A DNA stretch of 43,066 bases from Caldilinea sp. CFX5 (GCA_021405325.1 QWII01000087.1:1-43066), one strand, 5' to 3'; shown: positions 1 to 7,255, numbered from the stretch's first letter. Notes: a model not told the origin generated them from the letters alone. Numbers and translations: made by a program.

Positions 1-87
1 AACCGCTATCCCTTTCAGATCATTCAGCGGCTTTGGCCACGCTTTGACCTTGACCCGGAAGTCGAAAACCTCCGGTTTTCACCCTGA
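1..87 (+). CDS. C-terminal end of an unidentified protein (partial)
   Basis: The first base begins an open frame that ends at a TGA at 85-87, giving 28 residues with a plausible protein composition (ending in EVENLRFSP). The 5' part lies outside the window. I do not recognise the family. A perfect hairpin begins 30 bases after the stop and could end its transcript. The call rests only on an open frame at the edge, so it is tentative. Confidence 0.4.
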   Translation, partial: NRYPFQIIQRLWPRFDLDPEVENLRFSP

Positions 88-116
88 TTTCAGTATAACA
101 GAGCAAATTTCACAGA

Positions 117-191
117 TTCCGTGTTCCTTCTATCTGTGTTTAGTCTTTAGGCAATCATAAAAAACTAAACACAGATAGAAGGAACACGGAA
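117..191. repeat. Perfect 28-bp inverted repeat, copy 1 of the TTCCGTGTTCC hairpin family
   Basis: The arms at 117-144 and 164-191 are perfect reverse complements with a 19-base loop. A second copy lies at 8938-9010. The copies differ in the stem by a paired change: TATCTGTG here against TATCCGTG there, with the matching base changed in the other arm. The right end is next to the break point of the dioxygenase pseudogene. It could act as a terminator or be a non-autonomous mobile element. Confidence 0.85.
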
Positions 192-433
192 CTAATTTAT
201 GGGGCTACGTCTTTCCAAATGGGAGAAAAAGGGGCGCAAGCGAACAAACTCAATATCGACAGGGTTGCCGGCGCGCTCCGCTTTGGCAATATCTTCGTCC
301 CACATGCGCTGAAATTCGCTTTGCACAGCGTCGAGTGTCGCGCAGTCGAACAAGGGGTAGTGATAAAATAGCCATTCTCCGCAAAACTACGTCGCTGTTC
401 GTCGGTAACTTGGAGCGTAGCGGTGGTGTTCAT
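192..433 (-). pseudogene. Phytanoyl-CoA dioxygenase (PhyH) family, N-terminal remnant, frameshifted
   Basis: Read on the minus strand from ATG 433, the protein starts MNTTATLQVTDEQRRSFAEN and continues GYFIT. The frame must then shift by one base to continue as YPLFDCATLDAVQSEFQRMW and on to a stop at 192-194. The composite looks like the N-terminus of non-haem iron/2-oxoglutarate dioxygenases of the PhyH family, which have an opening FxxxGY motif and a following helix. Family members are usually 250-300 residues. Only about 80 remain, and the iron-binding HxD...H residues are gone. The copy stops where the 117-191 hairpin begins. A strong minus-strand promoter is still present at 487-516. 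The family call is inferred from a short stretch. Confidence 0.6.
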
Positions 434-479
434 GGGTTTTCCTCAGGGTCGATAGTGCGTTTGGGCTGCCGGACAATCC

Positions 480-516
480 TATAGCAAGTATAATGTACCT
501 GCTATAAGGCTGTCAA
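480..516 (-). promoter_or_regulatory. Promoter with inverted repeat upstream of the PhyH remnant
   Basis: On the minus strand, TTGACA (511-516) and TATACT (487-492) are separated by 18 bp. TATAGCA (480-486) and TGCTATA (500-506) form an inverted repeat that overlaps the -10 box and spacer, as a repressor site would. The promoter is near consensus although the gene downstream is broken. Confidence 0.6.
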
Positions 517-569
517 ACGCCTTTTCTGCACCCCAGGGATTCTTGTGAACGTAATCAGTCATTTGCCTA

Positions 570-598
570 TTGACAACAACGTCATTTCGTGATATTCT
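570..598 (+). promoter_or_regulatory. Promoter of the sdpR-sdpI operon
   Basis: TTGACA (570-575) and TATTCT (593-598) have a 17-bp spacer. Transcription would start within the palindrome at 598-623, so a protein bound there would block initiation. Confidence 0.75.
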
Positions 599-623
599 AT
601 ATTTAGCTAATTAGCTAAATATA
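598..623. promoter_or_regulatory. Perfect 26-bp palindrome, probable SdpR/ArsR-type operator
   Basis: The half-sites TATATTTAGCTAA (598-610) and TTAGCTAAATATA (611-623) are exact reverse complements with no spacer. The palindrome covers the last base of the -10 box and the predicted start site, just before an ArsR-family gene. Autorepression by the encoded dimeric winged-helix protein is the likely role. Confidence 0.75.
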
Positions 624-675
624 GAAGTGCATTGATAATGCGGATGAAAAGGAAAAAAGGTTGGATGAGGAAGGT

Positions 676-1020
676 ATGTTTAGCGATGTCTACAAAGCAC
701 TAGCCGATCCGACCCGCCGCCGTGTCCTGCAATTGTTACGCGAACGGGACATGAGCGCCGGCGAATTGGCCGAACATTTTGATTCCGCCTGGCCCACGCT
801 GTCGCGCCACTTTGCCGTCTTGCGCGAAGCGGATCTGATTCAGGGGGAAAAGCGGGGCGCTTCCATCATTTACAGCCTCAATGTTTCGGTTTTAGAGGAA
901 GCGCTGTTGGGCATGATGGAGATGTTTCAGATTGATCGGGGTGAGCGCGATAGCGAGAAGATGACGGCTACCGATCTCGACCGCGAGGAGCGAAACAATG
1001 GTAGAGAAGAATCAATTTAA
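676..1020 (+). CDS. ArsR/SdpR-family winged-helix autorepressor
   Basis: A winged-helix DNA-binding repressor of the ArsR family, SdpR type. The hallmark stretch DVYKALADPTRRRVLQLL is followed by the recognition helix in SAWPTLSRHFAVLREADLI and the wing in GEKRGASIIYSLN. I place the start at ATG 676 because family members begin just before this motif and GAGG lies at 667-670. A TTG at 661, with AAAAGGA at 647-653, would add five residues. No cysteine metal site is visible, which fits SdpR rather than a metal sensor. The gene overlaps the downstream sdpI homologue by 23 bases, so the two are translated together. A perfect palindrome overlaps its promoter and points to autorepression. In Bacillus subtilis, SdpR is sequestered by SdpI when the SdpC toxin binds; no toxin gene is visible here. 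Confidence 0.88.
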   Translation: MFSDVYKALADPTRRRVLQLLRERDMSAGELAEHFDSAWPTLSRHFAVLREADLIQGEKRGASIIYSLNVSVLEEALLGMMEMFQIDRGERDSEKMTATDLDREERNNGREESI

Positions 1021-1690
1021 CTTAAAAACGACTTGGCTAATCAGCGGTTTGATTGTCGTGTTAATGCTCGGCCTATCGGCCTGGGCGTGGGTGCAGTTAC
1101 CGGCGGATGCGTCGCTGCCTGTCCACTGGAATGCCGCTGGTGAAGTGGATCGCTATGGCGGCAAGGCGGAAGCGTTGTTGTTACTGCCAGGCGTTATGGC
1201 TGGCATACTCTTGCTCTTTAACCTGATCCGCTACATCGACCCGCTGCGCGCCAACATTGCGCGCTCCGGGCAAGCCTATCGCGCTGTGCTGCTTGGCATC
1301 CTGTTCTTTATGGCGGTGTTACATACGGGTGCGGTTCTGAGCGCCCTGGGCTATCCGATCAACATCGGTCTATTGGCCGCGCCGGCGGTAGGGCTGATGT
1401 TTGTCGTTATGGGCAACTACATGGGCAAGATTCGACGCAACTATATGTTCGGCGTGCGCACGCCCTGGACCCTCGCCAGTGAGCTATCGTGGAACAAGAC
1501 CCATCGCATCACCGGCAAACTCTTTGTTCTCAGCGGTCTGCTGACCATTGGCGCTACTTTCTTAGGGGCCACCATTGCCTTTTTCACCATGATGGCGAGC
1601 ATTCTCGGCACGGTGATCTTTGCCATGGTCTACTCCTATCTGGTTTGGAAGAGCGACCCGACGATGCAACCAGCCGGGGAAACGAAATAA
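998..1690 (+). CDS. SdpI-family integral membrane protein
   Basis: A 230-residue membrane protein with about six hydrophobic segments. The N-terminal DUF1648 part carries LPVHWNAAGEVDRYGGK (about residues 38-54). The C-terminal SdpI signature is GNYMGKIRRNYMFGVRTPWT, then SELSWNKTHRITGKLFVLSG. SdpI gives immunity to the SdpC killing factor in Bacillus and acts as a receptor that withdraws the repressor SdpR to the membrane. The gene overlaps the upstream repressor gene, the same arrangement as the Bacillus sdpRI operon. An imperfect hairpin at 1734-1807 follows and may end the transcript. Family membership is clear, but the toxin it responds to, if any, is unknown. Confidence 0.88.
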   Translation: MVEKNQFNLKTTWLISGLIVVLMLGLSAWAWVQLPADASLPVHWNAAGEVDRYGGKAEALLLLPGVMAGILLLFNLIRYIDPLRANIARSGQAYRAVLLGILFFMAVLHTGAVLSALGYPINIGLLAAPAVGLMFVVMGNYMGKIRRNYMFGVRTPWTLASELSWNKTHRITGKLFVLSGLLTIGATFLGATIAFFTMMASILGTVIFAMVYSYLVWKSDPTMQPAGETK

Positions 1691-1733
1691 ACGAGACCGG
1701 CCCAATTCCGTGTTGGTTAGCCTTTGGGTCGGC

Positions 1734-1807
1734 AGAGGCGCAGATTTCGATTGAGCGGATGATTCTCTGTCAGAGTGACGATCCGCGTAATCGAAATCCG
1801 CGCCTCT
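1734..1807. repeat. Imperfect inverted repeat after sdpI
   Basis: The arms AGAGGCGCAGATTTCGATT (from 1734) and AATCGAAATCCGCGCCTCT (to 1807) pair with one mismatch. The pairing extends inward through GCGGAT/ATCCGC. The loop contains a small CTCTGTCAGAG hairpin. The position suggests a terminator for the sdpRI operon, although no U-run follows. Confidence 0.65.
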
Positions 1808-1825
1808 ACCATTGGACGCCCTAGC

Positions 1826-1855
1826 TTGAAGCTTTGCCCACGCTAGTGTTATACT
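1826..1855 (+). promoter_or_regulatory. Promoter of the methyltransferase gene; predicts a leaderless mRNA
   Basis: TTGAAG (1826-1831) and TATACT (1850-1855) have an 18-bp spacer. The -10 box ends 6 bases before ATG 1862, so transcription would start at or very near the start codon. No ribosome binding site is visible. Confidence 0.6.
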
Positions 1856-1861
1856 ACGGGT

Positions 1862-2677
1862 ATGACATCAAAAACGCCTGCAACGCAAGCCGAACTCTTT
1901 GATCGCTTTGCCCGCTTCTATGACGCCGACTATCGCCACTACCAAGATGATCTCGACCTGATCCTCGACCTGGCCGACCAAACCGGCGACCCCATTCTGG
2001 AACTAGGCTGCGGCACCGGTCGCGCGCTCGTCCCCCTGCTCGCTGCCGGCCATACCGTCACTGGCGTTGACATCAGTCCCGGCTTACTACAGGTTGCACG
2101 CGAAAAAATACAAATCACCCTTCGACCTAGCTCAGGGCAAGCGCAACACGAATCACGCATCACGTTACACGAAGCCGACCTACGCACCTTCGACCTGCCC
2201 ACCAAAGATTTTGCCTTTGCCTTTTGTACCAGCAATACCTTGATGCACCTGGCGACACAGGCGGATCAACTGGCGGTTTTGCGTAATGCTCACCGCCACT
2301 TGCGCCCTGGCGGCTTTTTACTGATCGACCTCTTTAGCCCCGATGTCGCCCGTCTCCATACCGTCAATGGTATCATGGAATTAGGCGACCAGTGGCTCGA
2401 TTCCGCCACCGGCGCGCAAGTGATCAAATGGAGCGTGCGCACTATTGACTGGGCTGATCAGATCCAGGAAACCCTCTTTATCTACGAAGAGAATCTGCCC
2501 GACGGCGCCGTGCGGCGCACCGTTTGTCCCTTTACCATCCGTTTTCTCTGGCGCGGCGAGGCCGAATTGTTGCTACAGGCTGCCGGCTTTACCGTCACCG
2601 AAGTCTGGGGCGACTTTGAAGGTGCGCCTTACAGCGCTGATAGTGATCACCTAATTTTGCTTGCCCGTAAACCATAG
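1862..2677 (+). CDS. Class I SAM-dependent methyltransferase
   Basis: A 271-residue Rossmann-fold methyltransferase. Motif I is ILELGCGTGRALVPLLAAG, followed by the acidic ribose-binding strand VTGVDIS. Motif IV is around FAFAFCTSNTLMHL, and HRHLRPGGFLLIDLF is a typical post-IV stretch. The acceptor substrate cannot be told from the sequence. About residues 86-94 read LRPSSGQAQ, encoded by a copy of a dispersed intergenic repeat (2118-2142). This adds an in-frame stretch just before the acidic strand EADLRTFDLP. The insert falls in a surface-loop position, so the enzyme may still be active. The gene stands alone and its promoter predicts a leaderless transcript. Confidence 0.85.
   Translation: MTSKTPATQAELFDRFARFYDADYRHYQDDLDLILDLADQTGDPILELGCGTGRALVPLLAAGHTVTGVDISPGLLQVAREKIQITLRPSSGQAQHESRITLHEADLRTFDLPTKDFAFAFCTSNTLMHLATQADQLAVLRNAHRHLRPGGFLLIDLFSPDVARLHTVNGIMELGDQWLDSATGAQVIKWSVRTIDWADQIQETLFIYEENLPDGAVRRTVCPFTIRFLWRGEAELLLQAAGFTVTEVWGDFEGAPYSADSDHLILLARKP
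2118..2142 (+). repeat. Dispersed repeat inside a coding sequence (CCTTCGAC...CTCAGGGCAAGC)
   Basis: This segment of the methyltransferase gene matches the core TTCGACNNGCTCA found in the hairpin loop at 17510-17522 (TTCGACAGGCTCA), with NN = CT then A here. It encodes RPSSGQA in frame. The match of a coding segment with an intergenic repeat is visible within the window. That it inserted secondarily is an inference. Confidence 0.55.
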
Positions 2678-2741
2678 GCTGTCGCTTGTTACGCAATCGT
2701 TACTGATCTGCTATGGATTCTGAGCCGTTCAGTAGCTGTGC

Positions 2742-2747
2742 TATAAT
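2742..2747 (+). promoter_or_regulatory. -10 box TATAAT upstream of the antitoxin-like gene
   Basis: A perfect TATAAT lies 52 bases before ATG 2799. The -35 candidate TTCTGA (2718-2723, 18-bp spacer) is poor, so the promoter may need an activator or be weak. Confidence 0.4.
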
Positions 2748-2798
2748 GAAGTACCTGGGCAGTTACGGTTTACCTATCAAGAAAGTGATTATGTCGAT

Positions 2799-3068
2799 AT
2801 GACCAGTACAACAGCAGCCTACATTTCAACGGTCAGGCCGGATCATACGGTTATTTTACCGAGCGATGTGCCGGTCGGCTCAAAGGTGGCCGTAGTTATC
2901 ATGTCGCCGGACGAAAACAGCACTGCTGAAAAAGCGCGCCAGGCACGCTTTCAAAAGATGTTGGATGCGATTAAAGCCGCGACCGCAGCAGGGTTTACGC
3001 CACCAGCCCTTAGTGATGCAGAAATTGATGCACGGATTGAACGTGCACGCCATGCTACCAAATCCTAA
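2799..3068 (+). CDS. Small antitoxin-like protein upstream of a PIN remnant
   Basis: An 89-residue soluble protein. The N-terminal half has short strands ending in an AbrB-like turn (TVILPSDVPVGSKVAVVIMS). The C-terminal half is a charged helical region (EKARQARFQKMLDAIKAA ... LSDAEIDARIERARHATK). That layout, a small DNA-binding-like strand domain followed by a helical neutralising tail, is common among antitoxins of PIN-domain toxins. The strongest support is the neighbour: a PIN-type frame starts 3 bases after the stop codon. Because the toxin gene is broken, the antitoxin may be an orphan or may act on toxins elsewhere. No named family was recognised with certainty. Confidence 0.5.
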   Translation: MTSTTAAYISTVRPDHTVILPSDVPVGSKVAVVIMSPDENSTAEKARQARFQKMLDAIKAATAAGFTPPALSDAEIDARIERARHATKS

Positions 3069-3071
3069 GTT

Positions 3072-3268
3072 ATGCGCATAACCCTTGATACGAATCAGTT
3101 GGTTCGTGCGCTCATGCGGCCACCAGAACTAGCCACTTTCATCATGGCATGGCAAGCAAGGCGCTTTACTGTGGTATGTTTGCTTGCACTACTTGATGAG
3201 TACAAACGTGTGTAAAAAGCAGCCCAGCACAAAACGAGCGCTACGCCCAGTTATTACAAAGAGCCATA
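3072..3268 (+). pseudogene. PIN-domain (VapC-like) toxin remnant, frameshifted and 3'-truncated
   Basis: From ATG 3072 the frame reads MRITLDTNQLVRALMRPPEL and later [11 protein letters not shown], then stops at 3213. This is the start of a PIN nuclease: the first catalytic Asp in LDTN, and the usual L-DEY helix. A one-base shift continues the similarity as [16 protein letters not shown]. The sequence then runs directly into the guaA start codon with no room for the other two-thirds of the domain, including the later catalytic acidic residues. Full PIN toxins are about 130-150 residues. It is therefore a non-functional relic whose 3' part was lost when guaA, or a deletion, came to lie next to it. 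Confidence 0.6.
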
Positions 3269-4849
3269 ATGAACCACCAAACCATCGCCGTCCTTGATTA
3301 CGGCAGCCAATACAGCCAATTGATCTGTCGCCGTGTGCGTGAAAAGCAGGTCTACGCCGAATTGATCCCCTGGGATCGCGCCGCCGATTTGCTCCCCAAG
3401 TTACAGCCTACCGGCATCATCCTCTCCGGCGGCCCCAACAGCGTCTATGATGCCGGCGCGCCGACGTTACCAGATATTGTCTTGCAAAGTAACGTGCCTG
3501 TCCTAGGGATTTGCTACGGGTTGCAACTGCTGGCCCACACGCTGGGGGGGCGTGTTGCCTCAGCGACAGAACGGGAATATGGCCCAGCGACAGTCTACTT
3601 AACCCCGGCTAATGCCGAAGCGGGAGGCGCCCTCTTTGCCGGGATCGACGCGGCGCTCCAAGTCTGGATGAGCCACGGCGACCGAGTGGAAGCATTACCC
3701 CCCGGTTTTACCCCAGTGGCGGAAACCAACAATTCACCCTATGCAGCGGTCGTCAATCATGAGCGTGCCATTTATGCGTTGCAATTTCACCCCGAAGTTG
3801 TCCATACACCTCAAGGTGGCGTGATTTTAGAGAATTTTGTCAAACGGATCTGTGGTTGCGCTGGTGACTGGACGCCGGGCAGCTTTATTGAAGAGACCGT
3901 GCAACGCATTCGCGAGCGGGTCGGGTCCAACGGTCATGTCATCTGCGGTTTGAGTGGGGGGGTCGATAGCGCCGTCGCCGCCACGCTGGTGCATCGCGCC
4001 ATTGGCGACCGGCTGGCCTGTGTCTTTGTCGATCATGGCCTGTTGCGCCAGGGCGAAGCGGCGCAAGTGGTTGAAACCTTCCAGAAGCACCAGGGCATGC
4101 ACCTCATTGCCGTTAACGCCAGTGAAGAATTTTTGGGCGACCTGGCCGGCGTCACCGACCCGGAGCAGAAGCGCAAGTTGATCGGCGCCCGTTTTGTGCG
4201 CACCTTTGAGGCCGAAGCGGCGCGGCTAGCGATTGATTGGGGCGTCGATGCCCCGGCCTTCCTGGCCCAAGGCACCCTCTACCCCGACGTGATTGAATCG
4301 GCCAGCAGCGAGGAGACCCGTCACGCCCGCACCATCAAGACGCATCACAATGTCGGCGGCTTGCCCAAAGATATGACCTTCCAATTGATCGAGCCGCTGC
4401 GGATGCTCTTCAAGGATGAGGTGCGCGCCGTGGGCGAAGCGTTGGGGCTGCCCGAAGAGATCGTCTGGCGCCACCCCTTCCCCGGCCCTGGTCTGGCAAT
4501 TCGCATTATCGGCGACGTGACCTGGGCACGGCTGGAGATGCTGCGCGCCGCCGACGCCATCTTCCTGGCCGAGTTGCGCGCCGCCGGTCAATACCGCCAG
4601 ACCAGCCAGGTCTTTGCGGTGCTATTGCCCGTGCGCAGCGTCGGCGTCATGGGTGATGGACGCACCTATGGCAATGCCCTGGCCCTACGCGCCGTCACCA
4701 CCGATGATTTTATGACCGCCGACTGGGCGCGCCTGCCCTATGAATTGTTGGCAAAGGTGAGCAATCGCATTGTCAACGAGGTGGACGGGATTAATCGCGT
4801 GGTGTATGATATTAGTAGCAAACCGCCGGCGACGATTGAGTGGGAATGA
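3269..4849 (+). CDS. guaA: GMP synthase (glutamine-hydrolysing)
   Basis: Converts XMP to GMP with ATP and glutamine, the last step of guanine nucleotide synthesis. The 526-residue length is normal. The N-terminal class I glutaminase has the nucleophile Cys82 in [17 protein letters not shown], the oxyanion stretch [10 protein letters not shown], and the His-Glu pair in [10 protein letters not shown]. The ATP-pyrophosphatase domain has the P-loop [15 protein letters not shown] and [11 protein letters not shown]. The dimerisation domain contains [26 protein letters not shown] and the conserved terminal [14 protein letters not shown]. Upstream is only a weak AAAGAG at 3258-3263. The leader lies inside the PIN remnant, so transcription may come from the antitoxin promoter or an unseen one. 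Confidence 0.98.
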   Translation: MNHQTIAVLDYGSQYSQLICRRVREKQVYAELIPWDRAADLLPKLQPTGIILSGGPNSVYDAGAPTLPDIVLQSNVPVLGICYGLQLLAHTLGGRVASATEREYGPATVYLTPANAEAGGALFAGIDAALQVWMSHGDRVEALPPGFTPVAETNNSPYAAVVNHERAIYALQFHPEVVHTPQGGVILENFVKRICGCAGDWTPGSFIEETVQRIRERVGSNGHVICGLSGGVDSAVAATLVHRAIGDRLACVFVDHGLLRQGEAAQVVETFQKHQGMHLIAVNASEEFLGDLAGVTDPEQKRKLIGARFVRTFEAEAARLAIDWGVDAPAFLAQGTLYPDVIESASSEETRHARTIKTHHNVGGLPKDMTFQLIEPLRMLFKDEVRAVGEALGLPEEIVWRHPFPGPGLAIRIIGDVTWARLEMLRAADAIFLAELRAAGQYRQTSQVFAVLLPVRSVGVMGDGRTYGNALALRAVTTDDFMTADWARLPYELLAKVSNRIVNEVDGINRVVYDISSKPPATIEWE

Positions 4850-4871
4850 GTTGTTATAACGAGGTGTGACT

Positions 4872-5174
4872 ATGGTTCTTACTGTAGAGAAACAACAAGT
4901 ATTGTCCCAGATTCAGCAGTTGCTGAAAGAATTGACGCCACTGGAAAAGTTGTTTTTATCTGAACAATTGACAGCCGATGTGCGTAGTCAACTATTCCAT
5001 GAACAGGCCGCACAAGAAGCGCAGAAGAAGCAAGTGCGTTTGAGCAATTTTGCCGGTGTTGATCAGATCCATGAGCAAAAAGTTCATATTTATTCACCTC
5101 GGCTTGTTCACCCTGAACAAGCAAAATACTTCGAACCAGAAGTTGTTGAGTTAATAGACGATGCCAGCTTATAA
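4872..5174 (+). CDS. Hypothetical protein paired with a retropepsin-like protease
   Basis: A 100-residue soluble protein, unrecognised. Residues 5-50 form amphipathic helix (EKQQVLSQIQQLLKEL, TPLEKLFLSEQL). The middle is Gln/Lys rich, and the C-terminal part is YSPRLVHPEQAKYFEPEVVE. ATG 4872 is preferred to GTG 4866 because GAGG at 4861-4864 is correctly spaced. The last 14 bases overlap the next gene, so the two are almost certainly co-translated. It could be a partner, inhibitor or substrate of the protease, in the manner of a small antitoxin-like cassette. That role is an inference from position only. Confidence 0.7.
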   Translation: MVLTVEKQQVLSQIQQLLKELTPLEKLFLSEQLTADVRSQLFHEQAAQEAQKKQVRLSNFAGVDQIHEQKVHIYSPRLVHPEQAKYFEPEVVELIDDASL

Positions 5175-5538
5175 TCGAACGCTATTTGATCCGCCTGCTC
5201 CTTTTGTTTACATTCAGATCCGAAACCCAGCGACAGGCAAGGAATGGGAGCAAACGCCAATGTTACTAGATTCCGGTGCAGATGTTACCCTGGTACCGCG
5301 CGAAATCGGCGATGCTTTGGGAGCGCTTCCTATGCCGGATATGGCGTTTGAAGTAGCAGGGTTCGATGGTCAATCGCGTTTAACGGAGGTTGTCTATCTA
5401 GCGTTGACGTTTTGCAAACGGCGTTTTCGTGGCCAGTACTTATTGACCGATGAGCCGTGGGGAATTATTGGTCGCAATTTACTGAATCGGGTTGCGCTTG
5501 TGTTTGATGGCCCCAATTTACGTTGGGAAGAGCGATAA
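5161..5538 (+). CDS. Retropepsin-like aspartic protease domain protein
   Basis: A 125-residue single-domain aspartic protease-like protein. The catalytic motif is LLDSGADVTLVP (Asp37), matching the D-S/T-G-A loop of retroviral-type proteases. The second half has the hydrophobic-hydrophobic-Gly flap-side motif in WGIIGRNLLNRVALVFDG. Such proteins work as homodimers with one Asp from each chain. There is no signal peptide, so it should act in the cytoplasm. It overlaps the preceding small gene by 14 bases. Many bacterial homologues sit in two-gene cassettes with a helical partner, and their physiological substrates are unknown. Confidence 0.82.
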   Translation: MPAYNRTLFDPPAPFVYIQIRNPATGKEWEQTPMLLDSGADVTLVPREIGDALGALPMPDMAFEVAGFDGQSRLTEVVYLALTFCKRRFRGQYLLTDEPWGIIGRNLLNRVALVFDGPNLRWEER

Positions 5539-5560
5539 CGTTCAACAGGGAGTTACTGTT

Positions 5561-7165
5561 GTGCGACGATTCATCACGTTTGTCCTACTCCTAATCGCTA
5601 TCGGCGCCCTCTTCCCCCTCTACAGCCGCTACAAAGTGAGCGCCGCGCCGATTCCGCCCGGCGTCCACTTAGGCGGGTTGGAATTGAGCGCGCTCAAAGA
5701 CTCGGCAGAAATTCGGCAACATCTCGAAAGCATCTATCAGGCGCCGGCGGGCTTGTATTTTGGCGAAGAACGGGTGCCGCTCCTGCCCGCCGAGGTGGAT
5801 TTTACCGTTGATGTCGACCAGATGGTGCATGAGGCGACGCGCTATTTGGAAGGAACCAGCTTCATCGACATTGCCGTGCGCGAAGCGTTCGGTTTTCCCC
5901 AACAACGGCGCGATATTCCGGTGCGTTTTACCCTCAACGCCGAAAAGTTGCGCGCCTGGCTGACCCAAGTGGCAACCGAACACAACCGCTCCCCCACGCC
6001 GCCCCGCGCCCTGGCCCCAAAACAGGAATGGGCTAATGGCATGGGCGAAACCACGCTACCGGTGGACTATGTCGGCGTCTTTGAACAGGATTGGCGCTGG
6101 CAGCATGGTGAACCAGGCTATACGTTGGATATTGAAGCCAGTATTCCACAGGCAGTCGCCGCCCTCACTGCCAAGGAAGAGCGTAGCGCCCATTTGGTAC
6201 TCATCGAAACCGCGCCACCAGCGCCAACCATTACTGCGTTGGAACAGGCGCTCAATCTGTACACGGCCGATTTCCCTGGCTTTGCCGCCCTCTACATCCA
6301 AGATTTGACCACGGGTGAAGAAGCCAAAGTGGACGCCGATGTCTCCTTCTCCGGCATGTCCACCCTCAAAATCGGCATTGCCGCTGCCATTATGCAAAAA
6401 CTGGACGGCGGGATCAAAGCCGATGATCCAGTCAGTCGCGATGTGGGCATCTGGGTGGATTATGCGTTGGGGGAAAGCAATAATCACGCTGCCAACCAAT
6501 TGCTCCGTTGGCTTGGCGATGGCGATATGGGCGCTGGCACGCGCCGCTTCACCGAGTTTATGCACAGCTTGGGCTTTGTCAGCACCTACATGCAATCTGG
6601 CTACGATGTTGAAGTGCAATTCCCGCAGATTCCTACCCCCGGCAACCAACGGGACGACTGGGACACCAACCCGGATAGCAACCTGCAATCAACACCGGCA
6701 GAGATGGGCCGCCTGCTCGCCGCCATCTATCAATGCACCTTGGGCCAGGGTCTGCTCATTGAAAAATATGGCGACACAATCACGCCCGACGAGTGCAAAA
6801 CCATCCTCTTTTATATGAGCCATGACGAATTTCAAGAGATGCTCTGGGCGGGCATCCCCAACCCGAAGGATGCCTGGATTGTCCACAAACATGGCTTTGC
6901 CTACGAATCGCACAGCGATGTCGCCCTGATCTGGGGGCCGACCGGCCCCTATGTGGTCAGTTTCTTTGTCTTCCGTTCGGGTTGGATGGATTGGGCCACC
7001 AGCAACAGCCGCATGAAGGGCGTCAGCCGCGCTGCCTGGCGCTTCTTTGACTTCCGGCGCGAAACAGGCAACCTGACAACGCCAACGGCGCCGATCCTCG
7101 TCCCGCCGCCTGGGTATGAAGCCATCCATGATTACGTGCCGGTCGCCAGCCGGGGTGGTAGATAG
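5561..7165 (+). CDS. Exported class A beta-lactamase-fold protein with N-terminal PG-binding-type domain
   Basis: GTG 5561, preceded by CAGGGAG, gives 534 residues. An N-terminal signal or anchor helix (RRFITFVLLLIAIGALFPLY) puts the rest outside the membrane. Residues about 30-215 resemble the YoaR/VanW-associated putative peptidoglycan-binding domain (IPPGVHLGGL opening). Residues about 225-520 are a serine hydrolase of the beta-lactamase2 family: SxxK is Ser267-Lys270 in GMSTLKIG, SxN is Ser306-Asn308 in GESNNHAANQ, and the KTG position reads KHG in IVHKHGFAYE. Real class A enzymes have KTG or KSG and are much shorter. A cell-wall-related serine hydrolase or a non-catalytic binding protein is more likely than drug resistance. 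An upstream in-frame ATG at 5492 lies inside the protease gene and is unlikely to be used. Confidence 0.8.
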   Translation: MRRFITFVLLLIAIGALFPLYSRYKVSAAPIPPGVHLGGLELSALKDSAEIRQHLESIYQAPAGLYFGEERVPLLPAEVDFTVDVDQMVHEATRYLEGTSFIDIAVREAFGFPQQRRDIPVRFTLNAEKLRAWLTQVATEHNRSPTPPRALAPKQEWANGMGETTLPVDYVGVFEQDWRWQHGEPGYTLDIEASIPQAVAALTAKEERSAHLVLIETAPPAPTITALEQALNLYTADFPGFAALYIQDLTTGEEAKVDADVSFSGMSTLKIGIAAAIMQKLDGGIKADDPVSRDVGIWVDYALGESNNHAANQLLRWLGDGDMGAGTRRFTEFMHSLGFVSTYMQSGYDVEVQFPQIPTPGNQRDDWDTNPDSNLQSTPAEMGRLLAAIYQCTLGQGLLIEKYGDTITPDECKTILFYMSHDEFQEMLWAGIPNPKDAWIVHKHGFAYESHSDVALIWGPTGPYVVSFFVFRSGWMDWATSNSRMKGVSRAAWRFFDFRRETGNLTTPTAPILVPPPGYEAIHDYVPVASRGGR

Positions 7166-7175
7166 TTTTTTCCTG

Positions 7176-7255
7176 TCCCGTAGGGAAGCTTGAGTTTAGA
7201 GAGAAAAAGGAAGAGAAAAGATTATCTGCGCCTAAATTGAGCCGTCCCTACGGAA
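7176..7255. repeat. Imperfect inverted repeat between convergent genes, CGTCCC/TTTAG family
   Basis: The left arm TCCCGTAGGGA then TTGAGTTTAG faces the right arm CTAAATTGAG then TCCCTACGGA. Both arms resemble the repeats at 11846-11871 and 11905-11930. It lies between two converging genes and could end transcription from both sides. Confidence 0.5.

Noticed and set aside
676..1690. Complete Sdp toxin-immunity system
   Set aside because: Only regulator and immunity-type genes are present; no toxin precursor or processing genes are visible.
1489..1824. 111-codon plus-strand frame overlapping sdpI
   Set aside because: It is out of frame with the clear SdpI protein and has low-complexity composition.
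6056..6688. 210-codon minus-strand frame
   Set aside because: It lies opposite the well-supported beta-lactamase-fold gene and has no recognisable domain; it is a shadow of high GC codon use.
5561..7165. Antibiotic-resistance beta-lactamase
   Set aside because: The third active-site motif is KHG, a large extra N-terminal domain is present and there is no resistance context; only the fold is supported.
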